Source: Lenzites betulinus
Taxonomy: Eukaryota; Basidiomycota; Agaricomycetes; Polyporales; Polyporaceae
Length of the DNA: 64,000 nt
Direction: 5' to 3'
Assembly (NCBI GenBank): GCA_022264855.1
Contig: JABYQU010000004.1
Span: 868,001 to 932,000, forward strand
Shown here: piece after piece, positions 46,372 to 59,000 of the stretch
Layout: each line of letters starts with the position of its first letter
Position numbering within the stretch: position 1 is the stretch's first letter
Translations under genes and position numbers: made by a program
The notes under the pieces: model-generated
Told to the model about the DNA's origin: nothing
The model's database searches: none
The model's input: the letters and a program-made list of their open reading frames with translations, nothing else

Positions 46372-49300
46372 AGACAGACGTCCTGGACAGACTTGTCATA
46401 CTCCGTACGTTTACAGTCTCCTGCTTACGTCGTAATTGACTGACTGTACGGGTTTCCAGCATATTGTATCTTCTGGTTAATGCAACGTCTTTTTTGCGGA
46501 ACTTGTCTGAGACGCGATCTATTGGCTCATGCATGAGACGTGCTCGCCCTACACCCGTGCCTCGGCGCCTTGAACCGAACGCCTAAGTCCGACAGTCTTC
46601 ACCTCGGACGTCAGCGGAGACGCCTGGTTCAGGGATTCTAAGTTTGTGGCGCAGCTCAGGCGGGATGTCGTGCCCCTCACAGCTTTTTTACTTGATTCTA
46701 GGTGTTCATTGGTGGCGTGCAACTGGGCTTTGCCAAGAGCACCGGTCACGCCGGAACGCTCTGTGTTGGCCTTCAACCGGACGACGTGCATAGCGATCGA
46801 GGTTTCTACATCGTCGGATGCCTTTTCAGAAACAGATCGGGAGGAGCTGTCTCTCGAACTGTGTCGGAGTAGACCCAGCTATTCCCGCTCTCAGCCCTAC
46901 ATCTCATGGTGAGCCTCTGCAACATCTCGTGAACGTTCCATCCCGATACACAATCTCCAATATCTGATGCTCAGTCGTACGTTGTCCACTGCCAGCCCCT
47001 ATCGCTGATTTTGACTTCGCTCCCCAGGTTATAACAGAGCAAATGCGCATCGGATTGGCGATTTACTCCCGCGCAGTGATCGTGCGCGGATTACGGCTGT
47101 GCTTCGGTGTGAGATGCATTGATAGGCTGCTGCTGCGACAAACGTCTCGCTAGTTACACCTGTGCCCACTCCCACTGCGCCAGTGTCGTGATGTCGATAT
47201 GTCCGTGTGTTATGCGTCTTGATTGCACAGGCCGGCCGAACATCGCGATGGACCGACGGGGTGTATGTTTCCGCAGCGAGACATCTTGCAAGTGCAGAGT
47301 GCTATGTGCACGGGATATCGAAGCTTGCAGTGCTGCGAGGACCCTCATGTAGGCCTGCAGGCTCCGTTCCAGATCGGTATGTGTGTCATGTGAGTCCAGG
47401 ATGCGTTGACCTATGCGCCGACATCACCCTTCCTCACTGCGTCCTCCTCCGATCGCTGCATGAGGCGCGGCTGACGCGTCAGCGGGCTCGACCGAGATAT
47501 GGCGGTGTGAACCCTCATGGTGGTTATGGGTAAGCACAGGCCTGACTATAGCACTGCGTTCAGAGTTTTGGTCGAACGCTGATACTCGTGGATCATGACA
47601 CAGGTATACATCGACTCCCGCATGGCACACATGTACAGGTCAGTTGTCACCTGTTAATGCGATAGGTGCCGTTAAGGTCTCCCTTCTATGCACGCCACAG
47701 TGTGCTAATCGAGTTGACTCTCAAGAAAGAGACGCTCACCTTGCCAGAAAAATGACACTTCGCCAGTATTGGCCGAATTCACCGCTGCGATTACGCGCCC
47801 GCTCACTCCGGGAACATTCCGGTGAGAAACTGTATCCCCGCCTAGTCGAATTGACACCGAGGTTGTTTTATAGATCCGTAGGTGGTCGGACTTCACGGCA
47901 CCACTCTCGACTCGGAAGCTTCTGCAGACCACACGCGACCACGATATCAGAGACGACCGGCGAATTGCAACGGGTCCCCGTTTGTCCAAACTACGCACTG
48001 GGGCACTCGACATGTCCGCCGCTATGATACACAGCACTGTTAGGGTGCGTTGAAACGCGGGTGAATAGCGATGGAACCGGCGGATGGAAACCAGCAGATA
48101 CGGCATCCCGGTCAAAGAACTCGCAGACCCGTTCTTGACACACGTATAATGTAAAAGACATACACGGCTGTGTATTTTGAGTTCGGCAAGGACTGTTGTA
48201 GGCGCGACTGTGCTGCGCAGACCTTCTGCGGCGGTTGCTCGAAGCTCTGGAGCGTACATGACAGACACTTCGGCGTTCGTAGGACGCATACCAATGGCGT
48301 ATTCGCCATACGCCATCGGCGTTCGATACACCATCCTCCGTTCATTACGCCAGCGGCGTAGATTGGAGGGCTGCGATCCTGGTCCGCAAGTGGCGTGTCG
48401 GTGCAGAAGGGAGAGGGCATGACGACGTTGGCCGATGAGACGCTCGACCTCCCGCGTTCGTTTTTTCGGTGGATCACCACGGGCGCGAATACTGCGGGGC
48501 CGCCCATTTGCAAGCGCATTACTGACAAATTAAAGCTGTGAGCCATTTATTGCACGATGAATTCGCTGGCCAGTGATTTACGATGTACGGACATGAAGGA
48601 TCTCCGCTAAAAGCGCTATACATACAGGCAACACTCACGCTGGCCTAGCATATGGCTATATCATACAGTAGCCGCATTTTGCAACGAGTCATGTGGAACG
48701 TTTCCCAAAGGGGCTGTCCGCGTTTGCGGGGTCTATAGCGTCGCTGTATCTGCGCCATGAGGGTGTTTCAGTGAAGCAAGATCTATCATACGCGCGTTAA
48801 ATCGTATATCGAGAACATCCTTGATCTGATGGGTCATGAGGATGGCATAACCTTGCCACCTCTTTACGCGTGGCCTGGAGGGACAAATGGCCACATAGAA
48901 GTCACGAGTCAACTGAGTAGTGTTAATTTTAAAGGCACCGGAAAAGAGGACATAGCTATAGGACATGCCTGATGATATCAATTCCAATGAGGAGCATACG
49001 ACCCGTGTCAGTGAGAAACGCTGTGACGAGGCGCGGAGTGGACCATATGATGTGAGCGCCGTATTTGCCTGATTATGTCTGCTTGATGTTGTGGATCACT
49101 GGATTCATGACGTCCCGCTAGTGCTGCAGCATCAAAATTAACCCCGGGGATGGAAGACTCGGGATTGATGCTCTCCGGATGGTCAGTTTGAACAGGTATC
49201 CTAGGACCTATCACGCTGTCCGCAAGGCCGTGGACAAAGCTGGTCATCCTTGTATACGCATGCGCAAGCTAGCCGCCGGAGGCCTGAGGACCGGTCGGCA

Positions 49301-50878
49301 TAGTCGAAGGCGTGGGGTGGGGCGGTACTACTCACCCCGAGCTCAGCATAATCGCCGGGTGAGGTGGGAGTGCAACTGTCGATAGCCGCAGCCAGGTACC
49401 GCCACCCGCGCTTCTTGCTGTTACTTCCCGGATTAGGAAGCGTGATGTCACATGCACGGGACTGCGTGGTTCAAGTTGTTCGTTGCGAAACTCGGCCGCT
49501 CCCCTGCCGTACGCCTGACGGATGCAATAAACAGGGCGCCCCAATCCCCAGGACCCGTCATGCTCGATTACACACTCTCGGAGATCAACGCGGGGATGTC
49601 GTGGGCTCGAATTCTCACTCCCAGCTCTCTTACGTGGATTTCGAACCTGGAGGCGATGTTCTTCTCGTACTCTGTCGCTCCGTACCGCAATCGTTCTTCG
49701 ACGATCTCCAGCACGGTGGAAGGTCCGGCCGGGTGACTCGCTGAACTCCCTAGAACCTCTGCGCGCACTCCTGTCAACCAATTCGCCGTGTGCTAGAACT
49801 TCAAGGGTCCGGCAACGCCGCAGCGGGTCGGCCCTCCGACTGCCATCAGCAAAGATTGCGGCTATGCAGCAATAATTCATGTACGTTTGTTTAATGAATA
49901 CCTTTGTTGCACCCTATGGGGATCCCCTCTCTCACTCGTGCCAGCCTTTCTTCCTTATACGGATTGGTCCTCAGTAGTCAATTGACCGCGACGGGGCGGG
50001 AATTTGACATGCTCAGACGGTCACATGAGTAGATGAACAAGATGAAGGCTTCAGGGGATCTTGTTCCGTTCTCTACTCAATGCGTCTAATACTGATGGGC
50101 CAACGCCTTGTTGTGAACCGCCACGCTTTTTGAATATGGTCCCACGACGGGTCCGGAGGAAGACATACCTCGCATCCCGACTCTGCCGGCATTTCGACAG
50201 GCCACACGCGAGAACGAACCATGCCATGTGCTGAGCTCCAGAGCTCGTGTTTCATGCTTCATGATCATCACAGCATGCAAGTCGCTTCCACGAATCCATT
50301 CCCTATTATGTGCAGCTGTACTGCGATCGGGGAGGTCCTAAGGAGGCCCTTTGCTTGCGGACATGGCACAGCCATCTGTCACGATGAGCAGACGGTGAGC
50401 CTTCTCTTGTACCTGTGAGTTGGCAACTGCTCCCTGCGATGTCATGGATACAGTTGTTCATTTCGTCCTTCGGGTGGTCGCTTATCCACTCTCCTCGTCT
50501 TTTCCTCCCCTAACGTCCTTGAGCACTGCAACGCCGTGTAGCTGGAGCATCGCGGAAGGTGCGAGATAAACCTTCTTTGCGGTACGCGTTTTGATATGAT
50601 TAGCATTGACTGATTGTAACGTCGGAGTAGATTATGACTTCTACTGTCTCTAGTAACAATCATCAAGCGTCCACATTGTCCCCACAGCCTAGAGGACTGG
50701 CTGGGTCCCGGGGTATATGGGATCATGTTTACGCTATATCAGTTGGCGGCCGATCGCAGACCCCCAAACCTCATATGTTTTGTGTTTATTCTTCTGCGCA
50801 GACCACGGTGAGTAAACTCGAACACGGAAGTCAACTGCGAAAGCCCACTCACTGCTATATATCCAGCACCGTTCTACG
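46372..50878. other. Gene-poor island with coding fragments only
   Basis: 4.5 kb with no intact gene recognised. Possible relics: a 40-codon frame at 48419-48542 (plus; MTTLADETLDLPRSFFRWIT), a frame near 48740-48980 (minus; TTQLTRDFYVAICPSRPRVK) and a frame at about 49568-49790 (minus; STVLEIVEERLRYGATEYEK). None could be joined into a gene or assigned a family. A 9-bp-arm inverted repeat lies at 48294-48316. Confidence 0.45.
48294..48316. repeat. Inverted repeat (9-bp arms)
   Basis: ATGGCGTAT, TCGCC, ATACGCCAT. No function inferred. Confidence 0.6.
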
Positions 50879-51959
50879 ATGTCGACTCAAGCTCACATTC
50901 ACCCTCTGCGCCCCTTTCACGTACGACGTCGCCTATCCTATCCAATGGACCGCCGCTACTCCAACCAACCCTCGCAAACGCCAGCCGGCGGGGCCCCTCA
51001 GCAGTCACCCGAGGAGGACGTGCTCCTCTGGCTCGACTCCGTTTCAGGACAAGCCCCCGGTGCGGCAGGAAGTTACAACTACACCGGGCAGTGGATTCCG
51101 GGGGCTCCTCACCCACAGCAACACGCCCAGCAGTTCCAAGCTCAGCAGCCCATCCAATACCCTCAGCAACCACACGCTCGGCAACCACATGCTCAGCAAC
51201 CACACGCTCAGCAGCCACACGCCCAGCAAATGCACGCCCAGCAAATGCACACCCAGCAGATGCACGCCCAGCAACTCACTGCTCAACAGCTCTCTCAGCG
51301 CCACTACCAACAACAGTATCCTCAGCAATTTCCTCAGCAGTATCCTCAGCAACATCCCCAGCAGTACGCTCAGCAATACCCTCAACAATATCCCCAGCAA
51401 TACCCCGCACAATACCAGCATCAGCAACAACAGCAGTTCCAACAAGGCTCTTCATATGCCGCTCCCTCGCAGCCGCAGGCCATCGCCTTCTCCCGCTCTG
51501 AAGGTTACGAGGACCACGGCGGCTCGTCCCCGGGCTCCGCCCATTCGTATTCCGAGACGGAGAGCGTCGGGAGTGGCCCGGGTAAAAAGAAACTCCCGCT
51601 GGCCCCGAACCAGCCTTTGACCGTCGACGGCAGGCAACGCGCACGCGTCTTCGTCGCGTGTGATCGCTGGTGAGTACTGCTCCATCTCGATTCAGACCCG
51701 CTGCTCGTACAAAATACGTACTACCGGCATCTGATGCACGCTCTTCTATCGTAGCCGGGTGCGCAAGCTCCGATGCGACGGCGCACAGCCCGTGTGCTAC
51801 AAGTGCCAGACCGCCGGAGAGGAGTGCCGCTACGACCCCATTCCGAAGCGGCGCGGGCAGGACAAGGCACCCCGCACGCGCTCCGCCGTGGGGGTGCGCA
51901 AGCCGCGCCGCCCTGCGGTGAAGAAGGACGAGCGCGAGGGCGGGGCCGGTCAGAACTAG
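50879..51959 (+). CDS. Small Zn(II)2Cys6 transcription regulator with Gln-rich repeats
   Basis: 331 residues from exons 50879-51669 and 51755-51959. The Zn2Cys6 cluster is near the C-terminus and split by the intron after the second Cys: ACDRC, then RVRKLRCDGAQPVCYKCQTA and GEECRYDPIPKRRG, with all six cysteines in the usual spacing. A basic tail KAPRTRSAVGVRKPRRPAVK follows. The middle is made of short His/Ala/Gln repeats (PHAQQ, MHAQQ, YPQQ units, 51110-51440) encoded by near-identical 15-nt units. The large fungal transcription-factor domain seen in most family members is absent, and the finger lies at the C-terminal end, a layout found in several basidiomycete regulators. An in-frame ATG at 50945 (MDRRYSNQPSQ) is an equally possible start. 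Target genes unknown. Confidence 0.82.
51110..51440 (+). repeat. Coding minisatellite, CAGCA-rich 15-nt units
   Basis: Tandem units encoding PHAQQ, MHAQQ and YPQQ variants within the Zn2Cys6 gene. Third-base differences show the array is not brand new; length variation between strains is likely. Confidence 0.7.
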
Positions 51960-53667
51960 GGCTAGAGCCGATGCTCTGGTGACCGTCGCTGGGGCGCCTG
52001 GCCCCGAGCCTGTAATTGCATCCGTTTGCTTCTGTGCCCACCCAGGGAGACTGTTAGTCGATTATATTCGTAAGCCCACCCCGCACGGTCTGGTCGCATT
52101 GTTTCTGATGTCTTCCGTACAGTGTTTTTTGCTTTGCCATTCGATGTTTAGATGAGTTCCAACCACGAGTAGCCTTGATATACCGTTTATGTATCCTTTA
52201 TGATCTCTGTTCCGTATTAGATGTCCGTAACTTATGTATGTATCAAAATTTGTATGCGACCGCTAAGATAAGATGTGTACGCGTCCCAACAACATCCATG
52301 CCCACCGCCCGAGAAGTCGATTGCTGATGGACACGAGGTCCCGATTCCGGATATTCTTGAGAAGTAGCCTCGCTAGTTCACCGAAGCCTTCGGCCCCTCG
52401 CGATACATTGCACGGCCGTCGAAGCCGTTCATCAGCCCCCTGGCAGTCATGCATGCTCTCAAGCACACTGTGCGGCCCCGGCCGGGGTCGTAAATGGGCG
52501 TGCGAGTGAACATGTCCTGCTTGAGACCACGCCTCTGAGGCCGCTCAGTACAGTTTGTTCTGAGATCCCTTATGCCAAGATTGTCAACTCCTGTGCGCCT
52601 TGTATTGCGTTCTGTAGATGCATTAGATGGACCACATATGACGCCGTGTGGAGTTTGTGATGTCTCGCCTGTGATCCGACTCGGGGATGACGGAGACGTG
52701 GTCAAAGCGGCCAGAGAACGGACATCATACTGATTCATAGGTTTTTGGACATCTCATGGCAGCCGCCATGTGGTGCGATACTCTTGCACCATCGTTTTGA
52801 CGTACCGTATCAACGATCGGGGCGAAGCACGTCTGAAGTTGGGGGGGGCCAGCGGCTCTAGCATGCCGCGAACCCTTGCTGGGATACTAGACATTGGCTG
52901 CATTTGAGACGCTCAATCAACGTTAGAAGAGAATGAACAAACGTACGGTATCTAAGCATCACAATAGAGTGAAAGATTTAGAACAAAGTTGGTATTTGTA
53001 CCAGCGGTCTCCAGCTTGCGAAACGTCAGATTATGAGCTTGTAGCGTAGCAACTAGGCTGAGGTGCGCTGGAGGTCGATATGCTGAGTTGTCAGTTAGGT
53101 GGGCACGTCGGACTTGGGACAGTTCAAGTTAATAGCCTGTGCCAGTGCATGGAGAAAGACTCGGTCGAGGAACATGATGTCTGGATTACCTTGAGCCTGG
53201 CAAGGCCACCCAGACACTCCCTGGACCCCTTAATATTATGGCTGGGCTATATGCGATTGAGCGCAAAAGGAACAGAAGATGCATAGGATCAGTCATATCA
53301 TACCGAAGCAATCTCAGTAAGTTTCAGCTGTGAAGTCGAAGGTCTGGGCGGGCGGGATCAAGTGTAAGATGCCGATTGATCGCCGCTTACTTGAATATTG
53401 GATGATAATTTACACAAGTCACTGTGGAACTCATCACTTCGACTCTGCTCATCCTTACCTTCCTGCACGCTGCCTCACAAGGCTCTGGGATAGGAGTTAC
53501 AATTGACTCACCTGACTGACCGACTGGACGTGATCGTCGAAGTGCCAACCGAACCTCCACACAGTACGAGAACATTGATTATACTTGAACTTCCGCTTGC
53601 TAAAACCCTTCCCATATTCATCTAGTACTATCGCAGGACACACTATAAACCTACAAAGATACTAGCG
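51960..53667. other. Gene-poor spacer
   Basis: 1.7 kb; 3' flank of the Zn2Cys6 gene and of the DUF6534-like gene. No coding signal beyond short chance frames. Confidence 0.5.
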
Positions 53668-56020
53668 TCAACTCCGCGTCGCGATGCGTACGAACCACCA
53701 CAGACTCACCTTTCTCTCCTGACGACACAGGGGCTTCCAAAGCTCCCCATTCGACAGCGTCACCGCACGCGGCCGCAAGCTCACAACCACGCCCCGTCCC
53801 TCCAAGCCCGCCGCAAACAGCCCCGCCTCCGACTTCGGCCGCTCGACATCAGACATCTTCCGCGCCGCCGCCTGGTGAAAGATCTGCGCGTCCAGCTCGA
53901 ACAGCGCCGCGCCCGCGTTCTCGTATTCCAGCACGCTCTCGCACGGCATCGTCCGCGTCGCGGGGAGCTGTAGCGTGCTCCCGTCGAGGATGCTGCAGTT
54001 GAGCGAGAGCGGCTGTCGGATGCGCTGGTGCACGAGGCCGCGCGTGCCGAGTCTGCGTGTGCGCCGATGACCATCATGTCAGCGTGCTGTCATTCCCGTG
54101 GCTCACCACGAAGACGCTTACGATGTGAGCAGCGAGTTTAGGTAGACTGCGGAAGCGAGGGAGAGGGTGATGAAAAGCATGCGATCAGCCGCCGACACCG
54201 CGATGCGCAGCGGAGTGTGGACGTACGGACGCCGACTTGGGCAAAGAACGCGAGGAATATCTGCGTCTGCGGCGCCACCACGAACTGCACGGCCGTGGGC
54301 GGGGTCATTTAGCGTGCGCGCGCGTGCGGAAAGGGGTCGCGGGGGTGCTCACCGCGATCATGCCTGAGGTCTCTACGAGGCTAGAGGCACGAAATTCGAA
54401 TGAGCGGATATGCATCCGGGGCGTGGCGCGCCGGCTTACCTTGGGAGCAAACCTGGAATAGATAGTAGACAGCGTCGTCAGCACGGGTGCGGGGCGTAAA
54501 TATAGATGAGGTTCTCACCAGTCTCGACCGCGTACAGGATCATGTTGTTGATGACGGAGTCGGTCCTGTGATTGATACGCTCGCAATGAGCACCGAACGG
54601 AGGTTGCGTAGTGCTCGGGCGTACCGATGGAGGCCCGTGCGCGCGTTGTGCAGCCAGAGACACATGGTGCCCGTGAGGATGGCGTCCGCAGCGAACCCGG
54701 TCGCGAACATGACGTAGAACAGCGGCTGGGGTCGGAGGTGATAGAGGTGAGCTAAATGAGTTGATGTGCGAGCGCGGGCGCGGGGGGCGGCGCACCTTCT
54801 CGAGGAAACCGGTGCGGATCTTAGATGCATGGCTGGAGGAGTATCTGTGGCATGCGTTGGTGAGGTGGGCGAACGGAAGGAATGGTTGTGACGTACAGGT
54901 CTCTTGAGATGTGGATCGCGCTGACTGGGGACGGATAAATTGAGCTGGGGGTTCCGCATTCAACGGTGGATTGATAATACTTACCCAACTCGACGATGCA
55001 TAGCAAGACCTAGGAGTGGGTGTAAGCATCCCGACGTCCGGGTAAAAGGGACACCACTGGCAATCATGCACGTACCGCCAAAACAAGCATAATAGCTGAG
55101 AAGAGGCGCCATCGAAAATAAGAGAGGATTTGGCATACTGGAGATGTCGGAGAGTCTTAGTATACTGCGAGCTGATATATGCAGATTCCCTTACGCTTCG
55201 CAAGTCTATACACGTAGAGACTGTGCGGGAGGCTGGTGAGTTTAAACCCCAAAAGTGGAAATCAACAGCTACTCACAATCGAACGAGTGTCGCGACGGCC
55301 GACTGGATCCGCAGAGCGCGGCATAAGAATAGTCGAGGCATGAGAAGAGCGCGCGGACGTACATTGATAGTGAGGAAGAACTATACGCTCTTGGTGAGTA
55401 CGTCACACCTTCTAAAGAGACACAACCATCTGCACTTACATCGACTGTCCTGTAGACGCCACAGGCGTCAGTGTGGAGAAGAAGTGCAGCAATGCGGGGA
55501 CCGCTCACCATGGCGCGATTGTGGTGTGCTTTTCTAGGCCTATATGGACGAAATAGTACCATATATTGTACGTGGTCGCCCCCAGGCTGAAGGTACATAG
55601 CAGCCTGCGTCCTTCTCAGCTTTCGTCACGCGTCGGACGATAGTTGGACGGTATCTTACCACGCTGCTCCAATCTTGCAGGGGAGTTCCGCATTAGCAGA
55701 TAGGCGGACCGACGGAGGATGTTTGCTTACCGCTGCATCAAACCACCTAGGATCCGTTCTCTGTGACCGTCTGAAGTATCTCCACGCGAGCGAGAAGGCG
55801 TGTCCGTAAAATCTAAGGGGGGGGGGATTCATGAGCATCATTGAACGTGCGAGAGCGTGGAGAAATGTACGCACACGGCTTGTGTGACACATGCTACAAG
55901 CAGCGCTCTCAGATCCATGATGACCAAGTTCTCATAGCATGATAGAGTGACCCAAGGCGTGGTGGAGTTTGAGCCCGAGCTGGAAGAGATATTATAGCAA
56001 GAGGTGGTGTTTGCACTCAT
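53668..56020 (-). CDS. DUF6534-like seven-span membrane protein, 19 exons
   Basis: 412 residues. Minus-strand exons: 55875-56020, 55731-55812, 55660-55673, 55509-55604, 55440-55449, 55363-55380, 55277-55302, 55195-55220, 55076-55137, 54985-55009, 54897-54924, 54796-54844, 54625-54725, 54519-54565, 54440-54452, 54353-54380, 54227-54284, 54122-54146, 53668-54052. Joined, they give membrane-type segments: DLRALLVACVTQAVFYGHAF, SLAWRYFRRSQRTDPRWFDA, WLLCTFSLGATTYNIWYYFV, DFFLTINSAVATLVRLFLYV, RLFSAIMLVLAVLLCIVEL, LFYVMFATGFAADAILTGTM, RTDSVINNMILYAVETGLLP, FVVAPQTQIFLAFFAQVG and YLNSLLTSLGTRGLVHQ. This is the order seen in basidiomycete DUF6534 proteins, whose function is unknown. The C-terminal tail is soluble. 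The start (56020, or 55918) and the last exon end are the least certain points. Confidence 0.72.
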
Positions 56021-59000
56021 ACCCACAGAATTACCAAGGTAGCGCGAGGTGACGGTGAAAGAGGAGGGGCGTGAATGAGGCGATGGGGGACGCGTCGAGG
56101 GACGAGGAACTCATGGATTCTCATCGCGGCCCTCACTCAGGCGGACACCACCACCCATAGCAGCCGACTCGTGAAGCGGGAAGACAGAATTTGCGTACGG
56201 GGAGCCAGGCCATTCTTACCCCATCCGCGCGGATGTGTAGGCCTAGGGCTTGCTGTAGTGGGCGGTTAAGCTGACGATCGGAATCGTGCGCCGTCGGATT
56301 CGCAATGTATCGGAGGGGAGGAAGGGTAACGGGACATAGTAGCGGGTCGGAGTTCAAACCACTAAACATTTCGTGGATGTCGACCAGGACCTGTGAGCTG
56401 GTGGTGAGCGATGTCCATATGCATTCGCCACCCTGTAGCGACGTTCAGTGAGTCTGAAGGGTGGCACAGACGGGGGTCTTCACGAGCAAGAACATAACAA
56501 TAGAGAACTGAGCAAGGATGTGGGGTAGAGGTGGCAGTTACATCCGCCGCCATACCCGAACCAGAAGGTACACTCCGGACACCGCCACCAACGAGTCGGA
56601 AACCGAATACGATCGCGGCCCTGCGAATGATTTGCATCCGCGTCTGCAGTGAAGCCAATTTGTAAAGTGATTTTCAATGGTCAATTGGAGCTCGCGACGG
56701 CGGAAGGGGAGGGTGAGTATGTGGTTTATTTGACCGTGCGGGGGAAGCGTACGGAATGCTTCCTGGATTCATGCACGCAGGCAGGCACACATTGTCGACC
56801 TCTGTGGCATCCGGACACTGGGCGGTTTGGTGTCTGATTGAGCACTTCCGCACATCGGCGACTGGAAGGCCACGATCACTGAGGGGTGTGAGGGGGTGTG
56901 TCATGCAAGCCCGCCGCCAATAGTAAAACTCGGACCGACGGAGGCTGACCAGGTTGCTGTCATCCTCTAGGACCCATCTCAAGAATACGATCAGATGTCT
57001 GGCGCACCGATCACATCCATAACAATGTAAACGCACACGAGTTGCTTGGCCCGCATGATGTTATCCCGTTGAATTCGGCTATACTCAGTGAGCACTTTGA
57101 TGGTAAACTCAGAACCCGTTATGCGCCAGTAATACGTACCAGTGTTGGCCTATTCCGAGCGCCGTGAGGTAGTCGTGCCGATGAATGGGTCCCAACTCGT
57201 GTGGCAATCGTATTTGGAGTGCGAGGATCCCTCGGGAGTGGAATACAGAGTGCAGGGGAGCCTCGTGAGAGCCCGCACACCATCCGGGATGTGCACACCC
57301 AATGTGACCACCATCGATCGGAGCGACAAGGAGAGGCGGACCATCCCTCCTTGACCTCGAACCACCATCACCTCGCTTAGGCGCCCGTTCGTCGACAGCG
57401 AGTGGGGCGGCGATCTTGCCCATCGGCCGCCTCCTATCGTACCAAACCTCTCTTAATACCATTCTCGCCACGGTCAAACATTCCCTCTCAGTTATCGGCA
57501 CATCGTGCAGCAACACCACCACATCCAGCACACCACTCCCCTCCGCGCCTGTCGACCTTCCCAATGAGCGACTTACGACGACGGTCTCGCATCGCGCTCC
57601 CTGTAACGGGAATCCCCCGCTGAGGGCTCAAGTTGAGGATTGGCGGGTTAACCGACTGTGGAGCCGGGTTTTCTCCCAGCGGTCGAGGCATCTTGAGGCT
57701 ACAGGAAGGGGCTTGCCCCGCTCATAACGCACACCTGACCTCTTGCGCGCCCAGGACGTATGGATCTTCGATTAGGCGGTATGCGTAGGTGGATGGGAGG
57801 GTGCCCCCGGGGGTTCGGGTGTAGCCGCCTGGGGGGTTCAGTCGTGGATTGGTGGGCGCTCCTTTCGGACTTCGGGACTCTTACGTTGCACACATCCGTG
57901 GACATTGGGGAGACCTCGGTCGAACTCACTGGGCCTGCGGGCACAGAGGCATACCCAGCCCGGCGCAACCACCCACTCACATCGGTGTACTCGTTCGCAC
58001 CTCACACCCACGTTGGGAGGCTCTGCCGTGTCGCCAAACACACCAACGCAAGTCATGGGGAGGATTCATCCGTTTATAGGGTGGGCGAGAGCCTGTGTTG
58101 GGATTGGGACTTTGGTGGTGTATACGAACCAGCGCATGTAGCATTCGTTGTGTGTAACGTTGTAACAATATACCCTTGACCCAAAAAAAAAAAAAAAAAA
58201 AAAAAAAGGAGAGGCGGACGGAAGATGAGGAGAACGTCTTTACGTGCAAACATGCGTCTCACGAAATCCGCAGCAGAGGGTGCAGTGTCGCGTATATGGG
58301 GACGGCGAATGCGCAGTTCCGGAACATAAGCGACTGCACTGCTGGGGCACGTATGTCGGCGTGTATTGGCTGCGAATCATCTGCGCGGAACGAGACACTA
58401 AAAGCGTGGGTAGCACACAGCCAATAGAGGGACTCGGCGGAGCGCGCGACGATGCAGCAGTCGGAGACTCGGAATCCAGCCTCGGACGGCGAGTGTGTGC
58501 TGAATGTACGCAGCTGCGTGGCGTTCGCCAAAGCGGAACTTCGTCCGCAGCCTCGGAACAAGGAGAAGAGCCCGTTGCCAGTTTGGCGCGACGGCAAACG
58601 ACGCACGCGTCGGGACTCGGCCGCTGCGAGGCAAATGTTTCCTGCCCAGATGCGTTTGATCTATTGAGGGAGCATGCATGCCAAGGCCAAGAGAAATTCA
58701 AGACATCTAAAGAACGTCGAGGGGGAGGCAAGACATGTCAAGAAAGTCAAGACAAGGCAGGGCACGCAGCTTGGATTAACCTGCGATAGTACTTGCTACG
58801 GCGACCCCGGTCTATTGCATGATGCGCTGGCCGCACGCAGCAGTTAAGAATATCCAGGAGTACTGTCGGCACGGGGTTGCTGCGTTACCTGTGCGACGGC
58901 GGGCGAGACTCGAGAGTGCACTGTGCGGCAGCCAATATTGCTTGTCGGCGATAGAGTGGATGGCGGTGGAGGAGAGAGGCCGAGGGGGACAGTGGCCTGA

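Noticed and set aside
47400..47530. Possible tRNA or small RNA around a GACGCGTCAG palindrome
   Set aside because: No cloverleaf can be drawn and no Pol III boxes or terminator are seen.
51110..51440. CRISPR-like array
   Set aside because: Regular short repeats, but they are in-frame Gln-codon units inside a eukaryotic gene with no spacers.
54353..54370. Shorter version of exon 16 (acceptor GACCTCAG) in the DUF6534-like gene
   Set aside because: It shifts the frame off MIAFVVAPQTQ; the acceptor at CTCTAG keeps it and gives the family-type segment.
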